The position numbers and the translations under genes were made by a program. From Cornus controversa (lineage: Eukaryota > Streptophyta > Magnoliopsida > Cornales > Cornaceae): 64,000 nucleotides of DNA. The DNA lies in NCBI GenBank assembly GCA_026545225.1, contig CM048852.1, forward strand, positions 54,257,146 to 54,321,145. Direction: 5' to 3'. The notes beneath the pieces are model-generated. The model was not told where the DNA came from and searched no databases. It saw only the letters and a program-made list of their open reading frames with translations. This document shows positions 38,249 to 50,211 of this stretch, one piece after another (position 1 is the stretch's first letter; every line of letters begins with the position of its first letter).

Positions 38249-38966
38249 GGGAAAAATTACATATTAGTCCTACTTTTCAATTAAAAGGACCAATGAGTCT
38301 TATAAAATTTTATTAGGACAACTAAGTCCTACTTTTAGTAAATATTTTCAATTAAGTTCATAATTTCACTAACATTGGTTTTCTTCCAGTATTGCCTTTT
38401 TTTATTTTATAAAAATATCATTAATGTCATTTTCTTATGTAAAAGAAAATTTAGAAGAAAAAATTATAATATCTTGATACAATATATATATATACACACA
38501 CAAACACACACACACATATATCTTAGACTTAAAATTTACATATTCTTACCTTTAATTCTTGAAATTGCTTATTTCTAAAACAATATAAAATAGAAAAAAA
38601 TGAAAAGAATTTAATAATTCATTAACTGTACATGAATACACTTCATATAACAAAATTGTAGATTTTTTTGGGCTTGTTTTAATAATTTTTTATTACAATT
38701 GGTTGAATTTAATTAACTTATTAAACATTTTAAAATTTTGCTGATTTTGGTGGCAATTAAAACTATGTGTTTTTTCATTATAATTGTAAATTGGTACTAA
38801 TTATAAATTAGAGGTGACAAATATAGTTAGTATTTTAATAAGAAAATAACATTAAAAGCATTCATAAGAAAGGACAATATTGGTAAAAAAAAAAAAAGAT
38901 TGTTAATAGAATCATGAACTTAATTAAAAATATTTGTTAAAAGTAAAACCAACCAGTAATTTTCTC
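38249..38966. mobile_element. MULE-type MITE (718 bp)
   Basis: The left end GGGAAAAATTACATATTAG and the reverse complement of the right end GAGAAAATTACTGG start TIRs of ~150 bp that share TTTTCAATTAAGTTCATAAT-like, TATTGTCCTTT-like and TCATTTTCTTATG-like words. Flanking 9-mers TATTTTGTT (38240-38248) and TAGTTTGCT (38967-38975) agree at 7 of 9 positions. No coding sequence. The GGGAAAATTA start resembles the element at 7781-9316. Confidence 0.65.
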
Positions 38967-39206
38967 TAGTTTGCTTGACTTTTACTTTTCAGAAACATTT
39001 CCATTGCATATCAATGACTCTCTATAGTTATTGCTCTCTCACCAAAAGCACTTGTGTTGTCTCTAGACAAAGGGCTGTAAGCTGACTTGACTTTACTGAG
39101 AGCAACCCATTGTTGGAGAATAGCCAGCATATCTGTTTTATCTTCAGAGTTAGGGAAGCTGATTGGAATCTGAGAAATTCGATGAATGTCCACTACATTA
39201 TTTTTT

Positions 39207-40419
39207 GGGAATTGGTATTGGCACTCCACCAATATCCTCTGTCACTTCACTTCCATCTTTTTGTAAAATAAAATTACAAAAGTGATCCTATCTTATATCA
39301 TCTTTAATTCTTATATTTTTAGTACCATAATTGTCCTTCTAAATTAAAACTCAATTCTAATTCTATTTTATCTTTCTTAAAAAAAAGTTTTTTTAACTGC
39401 ATCGTTGTTATCCCGAGTAATTTGTGATTGATTTTGTTTTTGCTTTAGATTTAAAATATAACAATCCATTTATTACCACCTAGATACTATAGTTTAGACA
39501 TTTTTTTAATAAAAACGTGTTGTTCATGTCCCTATCCAATATAACAAAAAGAATCCAAAAATTGAATATTATCTTTTTACTCAGCAAACAAGTAATTTAT
39601 TTTTCATGTGTCTTATTTATAAAATAACATAAATTAAAAATTAGAAACATACCATCAATTTGTGAACAAAAAATAGAAAAGAAAGGGGAAAAAAATAAAA
39701 AGCAAATGAAGAAAAATATCATATTACTTTCTTTTTTTAAAAAAATTTGGTGCAAAAGCTCCTTAGCTTAATTAAAACAACTACAATTGGAAAAGAATTT
39801 CATAGAGTCATGTTTTTCTTTTTTCATCTTTTAATTTCTAAAAGTTCCCTATTAAAATAAAAAAGATTTCCTTAGTTTCCTTAAAGAACTATATATCATA
39901 ATTTTTATTTAAGTTAATTAAACTTTCTTTTGATTTTAAATATAATTAATTTTTTTTTCAAATACGTTTTATTCATTGAAATAATGTTTGTTTCCAACTC
40001 AAATACTTTTTTTTAATATTTCTCTAGGTAATCTATTATTAACAACTTCTTTCCAACTTATCTAATCACGTAATTTTTATTATCATAATCACATGCATTT
40101 AATTGATACTTTCTAAATCATTATATTGAATTCTAAACTTTTCTACTTGTAAAATAAATATTGATAAATTGATTCAACGAGAAGAAATAATATTTTTAAA
40201 ATCAAGAAAATTAGGATTGTGTGATTCATAGATTTCTAAAAAAAATTTACTCCAAAAAAGAGAGGGAAAGTGAGTAACATTATCAAATAAGGGCAATTAA
40301 TATATTAAAATATAAGAATCAAATATTGTATAACAAAAGGACACCTTTGTAATTTTACTTTACAAAAAGATAGAAGTGGAGTGCCAGAGAATATTGGTGG
40401 AGTGTCAATATCAGCTCCC
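39207..40419. mobile_element. Long-TIR non-autonomous element (1213 bp)
   Basis: The left end GGGAATTGGTATTGGCACTC and the reverse complement of the right end GGGAGCTGATATTGACACTC match for at least 75 bp, including CACCAATAT, TATCTTTTTGTAAA and AAAATTACAAA. Identical 8-mers TATTTTTT flank it (39199-39206 and 40420-40427), though this is low-complexity sequence. The interior is AT-rich and non-coding. A related, more decayed copy is at 42238-42904. Confidence 0.75.
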
Positions 40420-42237
40420 TATTTTTTTACCTTTTATTATAGTATAATCATCCCCCAACACACACACACACAGACAGACATATATATATATAATGACTAA
40501 CATCATTTTCTAAGTCCGTATGATTTCAAATATATACATTATAGAAAAATCATTCAGAATGTCTCAAGCTCCACTAGAAAGTATTCAAAGTAATCACTAT
40601 TTTGATAATAGATTAATGTTTTTTCTCTTTTATATAATTAATTAATTATTTATCTTTTTACTTTTTCCCATTTGGTGATAAAAATATAAATTTAGTTGAA
40701 GAATATTAATTGGGCCAGTCCACTCCCTTAGTCCATATTCAATGCACTTGTATGGACAAGTTGGGTAGACCAATATAAAAAGAAAATGTGGTCGTTAAAT
40801 GACTCCTACCACCACCTCACCTAGTAAAGTGCCAAAGTAGTAATGCAACATTTGAATGTTCTAATTGTATCATTTATAAGATGGCATACACAGCTCCACG
40901 TCATCAACTAATATTATATTTGTAATTCGATTATTGCTGGTTTTGGAAATGATAATTTGCATTTTTTTTTAAAAAAAATTGCTGCTCTAGATAGTATGTC
41001 CATTTGTAATTACATGTTTTACATTTTGTAAAAAAGAATAGTGGTTGATGTGGTTATAAAATATGTAAGGATCTAAAAAGGGTTCCATTACAAGTATAAG
41101 TTAGTTTGGTGTTACTATTAACTTCAAATGTAGCTTATCAAAATTGTCAAAATATATATATATATATATATAAAAATTTGCTGATATCATTGGGTTTAGT
41201 GCAAAAATCATTCCTAAGGTATATTTTCATTAGCGCTTTGACCATCTACTTTTTAAAAATGTCCGTGGTAAGTTCCTATTTTTAAAAAATGTGTCAATAC
41301 TCCAAATCAGACAACTTTTTGAAGACAGGTAATATAAAGTAAATTTGTAATTCCATTTTTGCTCTCTCTCACTCACTCTCGAACATAGATAATATTAAAA
41401 TAGAAATTAAATTTATAATTATAATTCTAAGTAAAAATTAAATTGTAACCAAATTTCTTATTTAACAATTTAAAGATGTTTAAATTTTTTGTCAGCAATT
41501 GATTTTTTTTCTTTTTATAACTTTAATTATTAAATAATTAGTCTTTTTTCTAAATGAAAAAAATAGCCAATTTTTTTAAATGAAAAGAAATAATCATATT
41601 TTATTTAATTTTATGGTATGCATAGTTTTTGGTGGAAAGTTTTTTAAGTTATAATATATTTTTTGTGCAAGAGGTTGTCTAACTTGAATTTGAAAAGAAT
41701 TAATTAATTTTAATTGTACTTCATAATTTCATTTAAACTTAAAAGTAAGATAAAAATAATTTTAAATTTAGGAAAACTACTGATAAACTAAAAATCAAAT
41801 ATAGTAAAATAATATTTATAAATTACAATGAGTAAACCTTGAAATATGAGATATTGAAAATTATTATGAAAATATTTGCCGAAAGCAAAACTTACTATTT
41901 TTATTGAGATTTGATAGGATATATTTGTGATCAAAAAAGAAATTTAGAATTTATAAATACTTTTTCCATTCAATTTTCTTATTGAAAAATGTTTTATCAA
42001 TTTTTTAAAGCTAAGCAAATAACTTAAATAATTTTTTTTTTTTGGGATATCAATTGGTTAATTAGTTAAGAAATAAAGGACTTTGCTGTAAGAGTATTTA
42101 GGTATTTGCACAAGATTAACGTGTTTAGAAGTCCTTATTTGAATACTTTTTAAATTTGAGGGGATTTATTGATATATGCACTGTATCAATTCTAAGGAGT
42201 GTTTGTGCACTTTACTCTAAATATACACTTTCATATA
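40420..42237. other. Intergenic AT-rich stretch
   Basis: Very AT-rich with short (AT)n runs (40478-40492, 41153-41172) and a CA run near 40457-40470. No gene, RNA or element with definable ends was seen. Confidence 0.5.
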
Positions 42238-42904
42238 GGAAGATGATATTGACACTTCACCAATATTTTTAAGCGGTCCACTTTTTTTTCCCTTTAAAAT
42301 ATAATTACAAAAGAGTTGCTACACCACACAATATTTGGTTATTATATTTTTAATATCATAATTGTCTTTTTCCATTAAGGTTAGGACTTTTGATCCTAAA
42401 ATGCAAATTCATTTATCTTATTTCTTTATATATAAATGAAATATCTTAGCAATCACATAATGTCCGAGTTAGAGGAAGTTATTGAAATTGTTAAGAGAAG
42501 TAATATAGAAAAATCTTCAATTGAAAAACAAAGGAAAATTAAGTTATTTTTAAGGGTGAGAAAAATATAGTTTTATTTAAATAGAAATTTTGTTGTATAG
42601 TTCAATAAGTAAGTTAAGAAAAAATTGTTTGCTTTAAAAGAAAACTTTTAGAAATTATATTATTATGTGATTAAATTTATTTTTAATTATTATATAATAT
42701 ATTTTACATATAATGTGTTTAATTTCAATATGTGAGAGAAAATATGAATTTAAGTGTTCTAACTTTAATAAAAAAGGATAATTGTAGTATTAAAAATGTA
42801 AAAATTAAGAATTCTGTAGTCTAAAATTTTTTTTAGAAACTTTATTTAAAAAAGAAAAAAGTGGAGCCGCTCGTATCTCATTAGCAGAGCGCAAATATCA
42901 GCCC
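42238..42904. mobile_element. Second, decayed member of the long-TIR family (~667 bp)
   Basis: The left end GGAAGATGATATTGACACTT with CACCAATAT and GGTCCAC matches the left TIR at 39207. The reverse complement of the right end begins GGGCTGATATTTGCGC and continues with GGCTCCACTTTTTTC. A clear target duplication is missing. Confidence 0.55.
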
Positions 42905-43189
42905 TTAGATGATATATTACATCACCCAACATAAAGTCTGTATCGTTGAGGATGGACAATATCCTTCTTATTAAACTATTCATTAAATCTAATTATTACT
43001 TATAAGTATAATAATTAACATTAATTACTCTTAGCAAATGATATTCTCTCTTTCAATTTTGTTGTTGCAGATAAGACAAGATAAAGAAACTCAAAAAGCC
43101 AAAGTCCACCGTTGTGCTTCGCTGAGTTCTAGAAAAGTGACACTTTCTCTCACTTTTTCCCATCCAATTTGCAAATATCCCCAACGAGA

Positions 43190-43226
<37 letters not shown>

Positions 43227-43546
43227 TTGATTTGCAATCGCTCTTTATGTCACTTTTCCGACTGATTTTCCGGTCAACCAAACAAGCTATAGAGAGAGAA
43301 AGAGGCGGGCTGAGCCGCTTGGCGGCTGCCACCTAACTTTTTACAGAGAAAAATCTACCGTTATCACGTTAGATCTGTTTTTTTTTTTCCCGTGTATTCA
43401 CCTAACTTGTATATTGAAATTCTTTCAACCCCATCAAGTATTTTTTTTTTCCATGTTGTTCATGCAAATGAAACCCTAGTTTTTATTCTTCTGATCTGTA
43501 TGTATAGCAGAGTCTCGGAGGAGTAAGAATTTGAGGTTTTGTTTTA
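42905..43546 (+). promoter_or_regulatory. Upstream region and leader of the kinase gene
   Basis: This lies between the transposon and the kinase ATG. It contains a (GA)n run (43194-43222), a GC-richer leader-like stretch (43290-43380) and AAACCCTAG at 43472. No strong TATA box or defined operator can be assigned. Confidence 0.4.
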
Positions 43547-46523
43547 ATGGGAGCTTGCTGGAGCAAACGAATCAAGGCCGAGAGTCCATCTTATACGGGT
43601 ATTCTTACATACATATATATATGTTGTATAGTTGTATGTATTTCTGTATATCTGTTGTGATTCAAGTTTATTTGTCTGTACACTTAGTTTGGTAGCTGGG
43701 AAAAAGTGAGAAAATGATGAGAACCAATTTTGAGTATTGGTAAATTATGTTTTTTGGAAAAATGACCACTTGGCTCAATTAAGCCCTTATATAGGCGTAT
43801 TGAACTTAATTCAATTAACTTCTTTAGTTGGCTTTAAATTATGAGAAGGCACACGCTGGAAGAGGAAAAAGATTTGAGTCTTCTTTTTTTCCCCACAATC
43901 TATCAGCAACTAAGGGATATCTGTGTTTCTGCTGTACTGAATCTGTCCTCTTGACCAGACAACCCATTATTATAGAAGATATCATCCATTCGTATGTGGG
44001 TTTTTCGTATTTTTTTTATTATTCAAGTTCATTTAATGGAATTTGCTTCACTTAAAAGTGTATCTTTCGCTATTATGGTTTTGTACAGAACCATTATTAC
44101 TAAATTTGGTGCTATATTTTCTTTGAGATCCCTAAATCATTGTTTTAATTGCGTTTGGATTGAGATTTACCAACAATTTTGTGTAGTAGATTGATTTCCT
44201 GATATAAAAATTTTATGAGTTGGAACCCGCGATTCTCCATAGGGCTTTGGGGAAAGTTTAATGATTAATTTTTCCTTTTATTTTGTCTGTCATATAGATA
44301 GCATAACCAGAATTTGATGTTCTATAGTGGAGATTGATTTGGAATTAATAATCTTTGGAAATATGTAACATTGTTTTGTATAGGAATTAATTCAAGGAGT
44401 AACAGCAGATATGGAAATGATCTAAGTAGTTTGAGTGGCAAGGTATCATCATCTTCCATACCCACAACTCCTCGTAGTGAGGGCGAGATCTTGCAGTCCT
44501 CCAATTTAAAGAGCTTCACCTTCAACGAAATCAGAACGGCCACCAGAAACTTCCGTCCTGATAGTGTATTGGGAGAAGGTGGGTTTGGTTCAGTTTTCAA
44601 GGGGTGGGTTGATGAGCATTCACTTACAGCTACAAAGCCTGGGACTGGGTTAGTGATTGCAGTGAAGAGGCTTAATCAAGAAGGTTTTCAGGGCCACAGG
44701 GAATGGTTGGTTAGTATAATTTTTTTACCTTCTGAAGGCTCAGTTTGGATTGAAGGATTTCAAATGAATGGATTTAGGTTCAATTATTTAAGAAGTAAGA
44801 CTTAAATTTAGATTAATAATTTAAATTTTAACAATATGCATGAGTTGATCTTGAGAATTACATGTGAGGATTTCAAATAACAAGTTACAAGAAGTTATTT
44901 AAATTCATGCTGCATGGTTTTTAGTTGCACAATAAAGTATCTCCATACCTCTGATTTAGCATCACCTTCAACTTCCAAATCCAATTCCAATAGTCAATCT
45001 TTTGTTTAAACTCAAATTTATTGATTTCAGATCTATTCATTTATCTGAATGAACTTTAAACTTCTATGAGCTTTTGGAAACTAAATCATCTTTCTTCTTT
45101 AAGGTATTATACTGGCTTGTAGGCCAGAGTTGCAAATTTCTGTGCACTGTATGGAGACTTAGTCGAATGATGGTGTTTATTTAGTGTCCATAATTCAGTG
45201 GTCCGTGATGTCTTACTAAACTCTGCTACTGCAATTGATGAATCTAACTGATGTAGCAATTAGGGTTTCTGTAAATCTTTGGGTATTTTCTGTTTGGGCT
45301 AATTATACCTTTTAGGCACTTTAGTTTCTAGAATATTTTAGATGAACTGGATAGCTAATTTTCTGTTGTACCTTTTAATATACAGGCAGAAATCAACTAC
45401 CTTGGTCAGCTGCATCATCCCAATCTGGTGAAATTGATAGGGTACTGCTTGGAGGATGATCATAGGCTTTTGATATATGAGTTCATGCCCAAGGGCAGCA
45501 TGGAGAATCATTTATTCAGGAGTGAGTTCCCCATATCCTCCTTTTAGTTGACGTTTCAAATTATTATATTACACTTCTTTCTTTTTAAAGCACATATTTT
45601 ACAAATCTCAATGCTTCTAAGCTTCTAATATAATTTGTAATTGACACATCAGAGTATTGTTGAAACAGGAGGGTCGTACTTCCAGCCACTTTCTTGGAGC
45701 ACCCGTATGAAAGTCGCTCTTGGTGCTGCAAAGGGACTTGCCTTTCTTCATAATGCTGAAACAAAAGTTATATATCGGGACTTCAAGACTTCTAATATTC
45801 TTCTTGATTCAGTATGTAACTCCAGAAGCACATATTAATCACATTTCAATATTATTGTTGAATTTGACGTGTTTAATGGTTATGAGGACTTGTTTAATTT
45901 ACTTTTCCATGCCCTTTGCTTAATTACACAGAATTTCAATGCGAAACTTTCTGATTTTGGGTTGGCCAGGGATGGGCCAACTGGTGATAAGAGCCATGTC
46001 TCCACTAGGGTCATGGGGACCTATGGATATGCTGCTCCAGAGTATCTATCAACAGGTATGTTTATTTATGCTGTTTCTTCCATTAATTCCTACAATCCAT
46101 GCAGATTTAAATAATTTTATGCATCTTTTTCTACCTTACCAGATTGACAGATTACTACTTTTCTGTTTTTTGTTAAGTTTCTTTTCCACTTCTATTCACT
46201 GTGTCTGAAATAAAAGGTAATATGAACATTTTCATAATGGAAAATTAATAATTCATGGATAGTTCATAGAGTTTGAGGTTTATTGCACTATCAAGAATGT
46301 ATTAATATTGAAGTGTTTGGCAGGGCTTCATGGATGTGTTCGGATAACTTTGAGACTTAGAAGCCCTTTTTTGGTGAAAGTTGACATTTTATAGGTCATT
46401 TGTCACTCTCAGAAGATAATCAAACCTTTTGAATTATTTGAACTATCCCTATGATCCTTGGTGAATCTTCTAAAAAGCTTAAAACACCCAATTTTCTGTT
46501 CATGTATAAATTTAGATTCCAGC

Positions 46524-46564
<41 letters not shown>

Positions 46565-47260
46565 AAAGAGTAACGCTAAGCAATTAATTCTCTCCATCAA
46601 ATTGCTTCCATTGAGGTGTGATGGCAAGGCCAGCCTTGCATAGTTATTCTGACAGTGTCTCTCCTTGTTGGGAGAAATGTCAGCTCTCATGCCTCATATG
46701 CTCAATTTTCTGGATTAATCGGATTAGGTTCGTAGCATTTTTCCATGTATTATTGATTTAATAAACAAAAAGGGTGGTTAACCTGTATTCTGATCACTGA
46801 CTGCACCCTTTTCTGGCAAGGTCATCTGACTGCCAGGAGCGACGTATACAGCTATGGAGTTGTTCTCTTAGAAATGCTATCTGGTAAACGAGCAATAGAC
46901 AAGAATCGGCCATCTGGTGAGCACAACCTGGTGGAGTGGGCAAAACCATATCTGACCAACAAACGTAAAATTTTCCGTGTTCTTGATGTACGCCTCGAAG
47001 GCCAGTATTCACTGGGACAGGCCCTGAAGGCAGCTAACCTTGCCTTTCAATGCCTATATACAGAACCCAAGTTGAGGCCAAACATGGATGAGGTGGTAAC
47101 AGTTTTAGAGCAGCTTCAGGATTTGAAGGATATGGCTAAAAATACACAAAAAGAGCGCCAATTAAACCTAGGTGTACCTAGGTCCCGCAGAAGCAGCGCA
47201 AAGGAAGATCCTAAAGTGACTGCTTATCCCCGGCCTTCAGCTTCTCCTCTCTATGCTTAA
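43547..47260 (+). CDS. PBL/APK1-like receptor-like cytoplasmic kinase (RLCK VII), 406 aa
   Basis: A Ser/Thr kinase of the RLCK VII (PBS1-like) family, which relays signals from receptor kinases at the plasma membrane. Exons 43547-43598, 44384-44709, 45386-45521, 45669-45811, 45932-46055 and 46821-47260 join by GT-AG introns into 1221 nt: 406 codons and TAA. The N-terminus MGACWS offers Gly2 for myristoylation and Cys4 for palmitoylation. Kinase landmarks: glycine loop [16 protein letters not shown] with Lys112, Glu128 in [19 protein letters not shown] with Asp209, DFG at 227-229, activation loop [15 protein letters not shown]. Arg precedes the catalytic Asp, so it is an RD-type kinase expected to be active. 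The C-terminal tail is basic and Ser-rich ([10 protein letters not shown]). The [20 protein letters not shown] region points to the APK1/PBL branch; the exact orthologue is undecided. Confidence 0.95.
46524..46566. repeat. (GA)n microsatellite in kinase intron 5
   Basis: About 17 GA repeats followed by an A run, inside the 765-bp last intron of the kinase gene. Confidence 0.9.
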
Positions 47261-48048
47261 AAAAGGGTAAGTTGTTTTTGTGCGGTGATTTCTCGCCTGA
47301 TTCAGGAAATCAGGCGTATATATTTTGGTAAAGCAGTGTACAGTTCTATAATATACAATAACTATATTGTGGTAAAATGTTGTGGAAAAGACCTGCAACT
47401 GAAATAGAACATCATTTAAAATCTTTTCAATTTGAAATAGACGAGAGACAATTGATCGGATAATAGTGGTCATTTTAATTCGAATGTGAAGGTTAAATGA
47501 TGGCTGCATAAATTTGTAAAACATTGTATTATGAGAATTTATTCTTTGGCATTACTTGTTTCCCGATAAAGTATATCCTTTTAGATCTGTAAAATGGTTT
47601 TCAGAACAGTAAAAACAGAAAACAACTGATTTTGAATTGGTTCTTTTTTGTTGTGCAACAAGCTCTTATTATTTTTCTTCTATGTAAATTTGTTGAGAAA
47701 ATTGTACTTTTAAACCATTTTGGAGACCATGAGTTTTACATTACTAAAGAGGATGGAGAAAAACAAAATAAAAGGATATCATCATGTGAACCCTGCAAAC
47801 ATAAATATACTGGTGGTTTTCACATTGGATATACCTTGTAATCATGTAACTTATGATTTCTTAATCTATTTTAATGTTAATTAAAATAACAATTATTTAA
47901 TTAAAAACAAATTGTACAAGGGTATAATTGTTAAAAAAAATTGTACAGGACGTTATTTTTTAAAAAACAAAGAATAAAATTAGAGTCTATTTTAAGTTGA
48001 GTAATAAAATTTTGTATTACTCCTTGTATATCATATATTCACATTTAC

Positions 48049-48086
<38 letters not shown>

Positions 48087-48636
48087 ATATCTATGATTTC
48101 TCTTACTATATTAGAGTCTATTTTAAGTTGACAAATAAAATTTTGTTAACGTCGTGATGTTTAGCATCACTCCAGAAGTTACAGTGAACTATAAACTTTT
48201 GTCGGCAGTCGGCGTAGTTAGGTAATAGGACATTTAATAAGAGTTTAGTGGTACACTTTGATGAAAATCATTATGCAAGTTTTAGATCATTCGGTTCTAA
48301 ACTTCAATCAATTTGAGTAATTAGTGGTGAGTTTTGGAGAAAAATAATAATTAAAACTAAGTTGACATTTGCCAGATTTTTGGCACTTTAGCACTTTTAA
48401 AAAAATACTAATAATTAAAACTAAGTTGACATCGGCCAGATTTGTGATACTTTAGCATCTAAAATACAAAAAGTAAAAAGAAAAAATAAAAACTTTGTTA
48501 TACATGGTTAATAATTCAATTCAACACTTCATTCATGGTGTTTATTCAATTAAGATCTGGATTGGATGGTACTTCAACCACTTAAAAGTACTTTTATTTT
48601 TAAATATGTTTGATAACTATTAAAAACACTTTTAAT
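47261..48636. other. 3' flank of the kinase gene with local repeats
   Basis: The first few hundred bases are probably 3' UTR. ATTAGAGTCTATTTTAAGTTG occurs at about 47980 and 48112, on either side of an (AT)n run (48055-48085). AATAATTAAAACTAAGTTGACAT occurs twice in tandem (about 48345-48470). No gene is seen. Confidence 0.55.
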
Positions 48637-49561
48637 CGAGGGCGGAGCCAAGATTGAAGGGTGGGGAGGGCTATAAAAAAATATATATATAAGAAATCTA
48701 TAATTTCTTCATCAACCAAAGAAATCTTAATAAGAAATCTATAATTTCTTCATCAACTAAAGAAATCTTAAAGATTTCGCTGTATTAGATATATATGTAT
48801 ATACAATATAATTTAGGATGTCATACTCATTAACATAAATATATTATAAACCAAAAAATTTTGAACCCTTTCATCTCATCCATAAAAATTAGTCCCAATA
48901 AAAATTAAAATTGAACTCAAATATATAATATTTTAGGGAAAAAAAATATACAAAACAAAATAGGAAAAACACAATATAAAATGCAAAAATAGTGTCATTT
49001 GTTTCACTTCACTTAATCATATTACATAACATCAAACACACACACATATATATAATTGTAGCAAAGACAAAAAAAAAAAAAATTGTAACAAATATGTTAG
49101 CTTAGAATTTGGATGTGAGATTTGTCCATCTAAATGATCAAAACCCATTCTCTTTTGATAATATATGAATAGATACAGTCTTACACAGAGAGAAAATAAA
49201 GTTTTGGAGAAAGAGAGATTGTGGAAGAAGGAGAAGGGAGTAAAATGGTTTATAAAAGGATGGTTGTTTAGGGACTTTGAATTCTCTCCCTCTCTCTCAA
49301 TTTCTCACACTAGGACGAGTAATCAGTGCATCCTAATAGACTCCATACTGAGAGAAAGTGAAAACAGAACAGAAAAAAAAAAAACACAATTGAAAAAGAA
49401 GAAGAATAATTGGTATAAGACTTGAAAGAGAGTTTGTCCTAATGGGCCTAATCGGAAAACCAAACATAAGGTGGGTTGGGAAGAGTAGTAGTAAATTTTT
49501 TTTTTTTTTTTTTTGGACTTGGGCTATAACCTAGGTTAGCCTATTGCTAGTTCCGCCCCTG
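48637..49561. mobile_element. hAT-type non-autonomous element (925 bp) with perfect 8-bp target duplication
   Basis: Ends CGAGGGCGGAGCCAAG and, in reverse complement, CAGGGGCGGAACTAG match a GGGGCGGARC TIR common in plant hAT-like elements. CTTTTAAT flanks both sides exactly (48629-48636 and 49562-49569). The interior has a ~40-bp tandem repeat TAAGAAATCTATAATTTC (48690-48780), a poly-T run near the right end and no coding region. Confidence 0.85.
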
Positions 49562-49632
49562 CTTTTAATAATTACTAATTCTAAGCTTTTCAATGAAGTT
49601 AAAATTTATAACTTTTAAAACTATATTGTAAG

Positions 49633-50129
49633 TAAAGGTGCACAAAAAACCAATGGAATCGGAACCGAAATGGAATGAATTGTAATTGAATCGATCGAAC
49701 CGTTCACTACGGTTTCGATTTCGATTTCAAATTTTACAAACCGTTCACTACGGTTCCCGTTCTAAGTCAAAGAACCAGAACTAAAACTAAAACTGTTAGA
49801 AAATATATATATAAAGTATAAAATATATACAAAGTAAATAAATTATAATAGGTTCTAAGTTCTAGTGTTCTATATATATAAATAAATATATATATATATA
49901 TATAAAGTAAAAAATATATAATATATAAATAAATACTAATATCTTCTAAGTTCTAATATTTTATAGATATATAAATAAATACTAATAGCTTAAAATTTGA
50001 CAAAGAATTGTTGTAACTGAACCGAACTCAACAATTTTGATTCTAGTTCTAAAATTAAAAAATTGTTAAGAACGGTTCTAGTTCCGACTCCACCAAGAAC
50101 CGTAAGGAACTAAATCATGTGCACCCTTA
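49633..50129. mobile_element. hAT-type element, GTGCAC-ended family, copy 2 (497 bp)
   Basis: TIRs TAAAGGTGCACA and TAAGGGTGCACA (reverse complement of the right end) are flanked by ATTGTAAG (49625-49632) and ATTGTGAG (50130-50137), an 8-bp duplication with one change. GGTTC/GAACC-rich subterminal DNA encloses a tandemly repeated AT-rich core with TTCTAAGTTCTA words. This is the best-preserved of the three copies in the window. Confidence 0.8.
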
Positions 50130-50211
50130 ATTGTGAGTAAATGTTCTATATTTTAGATAAATGTTTATTTTTAGACAATTTTATTATTTTTTAATTTTGT
50201 TAAAAATAATT

